Of a stretch of DNA of 64,000 nucleotides, positions 63,063 to 64,000 are shown piece after piece. Under the pieces are notes generated by a model. It saw only the letters and a list, made by a program, of their open reading frames with translations, did no database searches and had not been told where the DNA came from. The translations under genes and the position numbers were made by a program. How positions within the stretch are numbered: the stretch's first letter is position 1; each line of letters opens with the position of its first letter. Origin of the DNA: JAENVU01 sp963765075 (GTDB taxonomy: Bacteria; Actinomycetota; Acidimicrobiia; IMCC26256; JAENVU01); the NCBI GenBank assembly GCA_963765075.1, contig CAVXVA010000003.1, forward strand, positions 372,001 to 436,000. The letters are read 5' to 3'.

Positions 63063-63575
63063 TCAGGACAGGATGCGTTGGATCAGCACCAGGTCCAGCC
63101 AGCGGTCGTGTTTCCATCCCACCTCGGGCATCCGAGCGACTTCGGTGAAGCCCATCCGTTCGTGGAACCGAAGTGAGTCGATGTTGTCGGCGTCGATCGC
63201 GCCAATCATGACGTGCACCTGTGCGTCACGCGCCCGATCGATCAGCGCGTCGAGCAGCATTCGACCGATGCCGTTGCCGCGCTGATCGCCGCGCACGTGC
63301 ACCGAATGCTCGACGGAGAATCGATACCCCTCGAAGCTCAGCGGGTTCCGAAAGTCCCCGTAGCTGGCCATCCCCACGATCTCGTGGGTCGTGTCGTCGA
63401 CCGCAACCAGGACGGGGAAGCTCCGGGCACGGTGCCGCTCCCACCAGGGGCGCCGATCCTCCACCGTGATCAGAACATCGGTCCAGGCGATCGTCGTCGT
63501 CGGAATCAGTTCGTTGAAGATCGCCACCGTCGCGGGCAGATCCGCCGCTTCACAGTCGCGAATCGTGATCGTCAT
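63063..63575 (-). CDS. GNAT acetyltransferase of the phosphinothricin acetyltransferase (Pat/MddA) type
   Basis: 170 residues from ATG 63575. IRDCEAADLPATVAIFNELI, IAWTDVLITVEDRRPWWERH, FRNPLSFEGYRFSVEHSVHV and RGDQRGNGIGRMLLDALI (acetyl-CoA pocket) follow the Pat/MddA family pattern. These enzymes acetylate the amino group of phosphinothricin or methionine sulfone/sulfoximine, or related amino acids. Its ATG overlaps the TetR stop (ATGA), so the TetR gene probably controls it. Confidence 0.85.
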   Translation of the reverse strand: MTITIRDCEAADLPATVAIFNELIPTTTIAWTDVLITVEDRRPWWERHRARSFPVLVAVDDTTHEIVGMASYGDFRNPLSFEGYRFSVEHSVHVRGDQRGNGIGRMLLDALIDRARDAQVHVMIGAIDADNIDSLRFHERMGFTEVARMPEVGWKHDRWLDLVLIQRILS

Positions 63576-64000
63576 CGGTTCCTGGCCTTCCGAGTGGTGA
63601 GGAGACCATCGAGCAATGCGTCGAGTCCCACCGCAAAGTGGTGATCCACATCGATCGTGGCGAACCGCGCTTCGTTCGCCGCCAGATGTGGAAACCGCTC
63701 GGGGTGACGCTCGATTGCCGGAATCGTTCGCCGGCGGCCGCGGGCCAGCACGGCCCGTTCGGCGATGGCCCGGGTGAGCACATACACGAACACGGCGTTC
63801 GCGATCGCCACCTGGCCCGCAGCGTCCGTCGTGTGGTCGGCGGCGACCCGGAGGAGGCCTTCCATGATCCGACAGCCTTCGATCATCTTGGGCCAGTCGG
63901 TGAGGCACGCATCCGCGAGCCCGCGAGTGACCCGCAGGCGAGGCCGAGCCACGTGCGCCCACTTCTGCAGCCGACTCCTCACACTCCCGGTGGCGGGCGG
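63572..64000 (-). CDS. TetR-family regulator, C-terminal part, cut by the window edge
   Basis: At least 142 residues; the frame is open to the right edge, so the N-terminal helix-turn-helix is missing from the window. The visible part is the alpha-helical ligand/dimer domain (GCRIMEGLLRVAADHTTDAA, AIANAVFVYVLTRAIAERAV) and ends VDHHFAVGLDALLDGLL, a common end of TetR_C domains. GTG 63980-63982 is only the first internal start. It overlaps the acetyltransferase gene by 4 nt. Confidence 0.7.
   Translation of the reverse strand, partial: PPATGSVRSRLQKWAHVARPRLRVTRGLADACLTDWPKMIEGCRIMEGLLRVAADHTTDAAGQVAIANAVFVYVLTRAIAERAVLARGRRRTIPAIERHPERFPHLAANEARFATIDVDHHFAVGLDALLDGLLTTRKARNR

Overview
The window is about 64 kb of high-GC bacterial DNA. 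I place it in the Actinomycetota, probably class Acidimicrobiia. Directly visible support: pervasive high GC, GTG and ATG starts, many 4-nt ATGA/GTGA gene overlaps, and the actinobacterial gene order argS-lysA-hom-thrC and rho-rpmE-DUF1385-prfA-prmC. Also visible are an actinobacterial ArgS signature (HAGG-RW instead of HIGH), a Rho with a long Gly/Arg/Asp-rich insert, and many genes that look leaderless (a TANNNT box about 6 nt before the start codon). The class assignment is an inference; no rRNA is present.

Region A (1-30.4 kb) is a surface-polysaccharide locus. Four genes (DegT-type aminotransferase, Gfo/Idh oxidoreductase, hexapeptide acyltransferase, non-hydrolysing 2-epimerase) form most of a Wbp-type pathway for a UDP-2,3-diacetamido sugar. 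Around them lie two flavoproteins, a polysaccharide deacetylase, two methyltransferases, several GT4 glycosyltransferases, a GT-C membrane glycosyltransferase and a priming sugar transferase. Export genes are an O-antigen polymerase/ligase-like protein, a Wzz/BY-kinase-like protein, a Wzx flippase and a Wzm/Wzt ABC exporter. Secreted proteins are an FG-GAP protein with a five-fold HxFGG tail, a 95-aa LPFTG sortase substrate and a DUF4012 protein.

Region B (30.5-34.9 kb) is mixed: two adjacent PD-(D/E)XK/Fe-S-type proteins, one with catalytic residues and one degenerate, then a thiolase-like protein, a nitroreductase and a DUF983 protein. Region C (34.6-49 kb) is housekeeping: prmC, prfA, DUF1385, rpmE, rho, apgM, a PQQ-type lipoprotein dehydrogenase, an SDR, thrC, hom and an argS-lysA reading frame. 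Region D (49.2-61.6 kb) holds a GGDEF diguanylate cyclase, a small unknown gene, tRNA-Arg(CCG), a histidine kinase/LuxR-type regulator pair and a Tad/Flp pilus operon (flp, tadE, tadG-like, cpaB, cpaE, cpaF, tadB, tadC). That operon ends in a coupled DnaB/RecA-fold ATPase. Region E (61.6-64 kb) has an aldehyde dehydrogenase, a Pat-like GNAT acetyltransferase and a truncated TetR regulator.

An important caveat: at about a dozen places a gene is split, or fused to its neighbour, in a way that changing one base would repair. Rho is among them, and most cases look like one extra base. I read most of these as sequence errors, so apparent fusions (argS-lysA, cpaE-cpaF) and apparent pseudogenes should be checked against reads. 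No stretch longer than 300 bases lacks a gene. The largest gaps are 40091-40339 (rho leader with a hairpin), 48984-49239 (divergent promoter region between argS and the GGDEF gene, with a possible -10 GATAAT at 49130-49135) and 28463-28654 (LPFTG gene promoter). I saw no CRISPR array, insertion sequence, integrase or rRNA.
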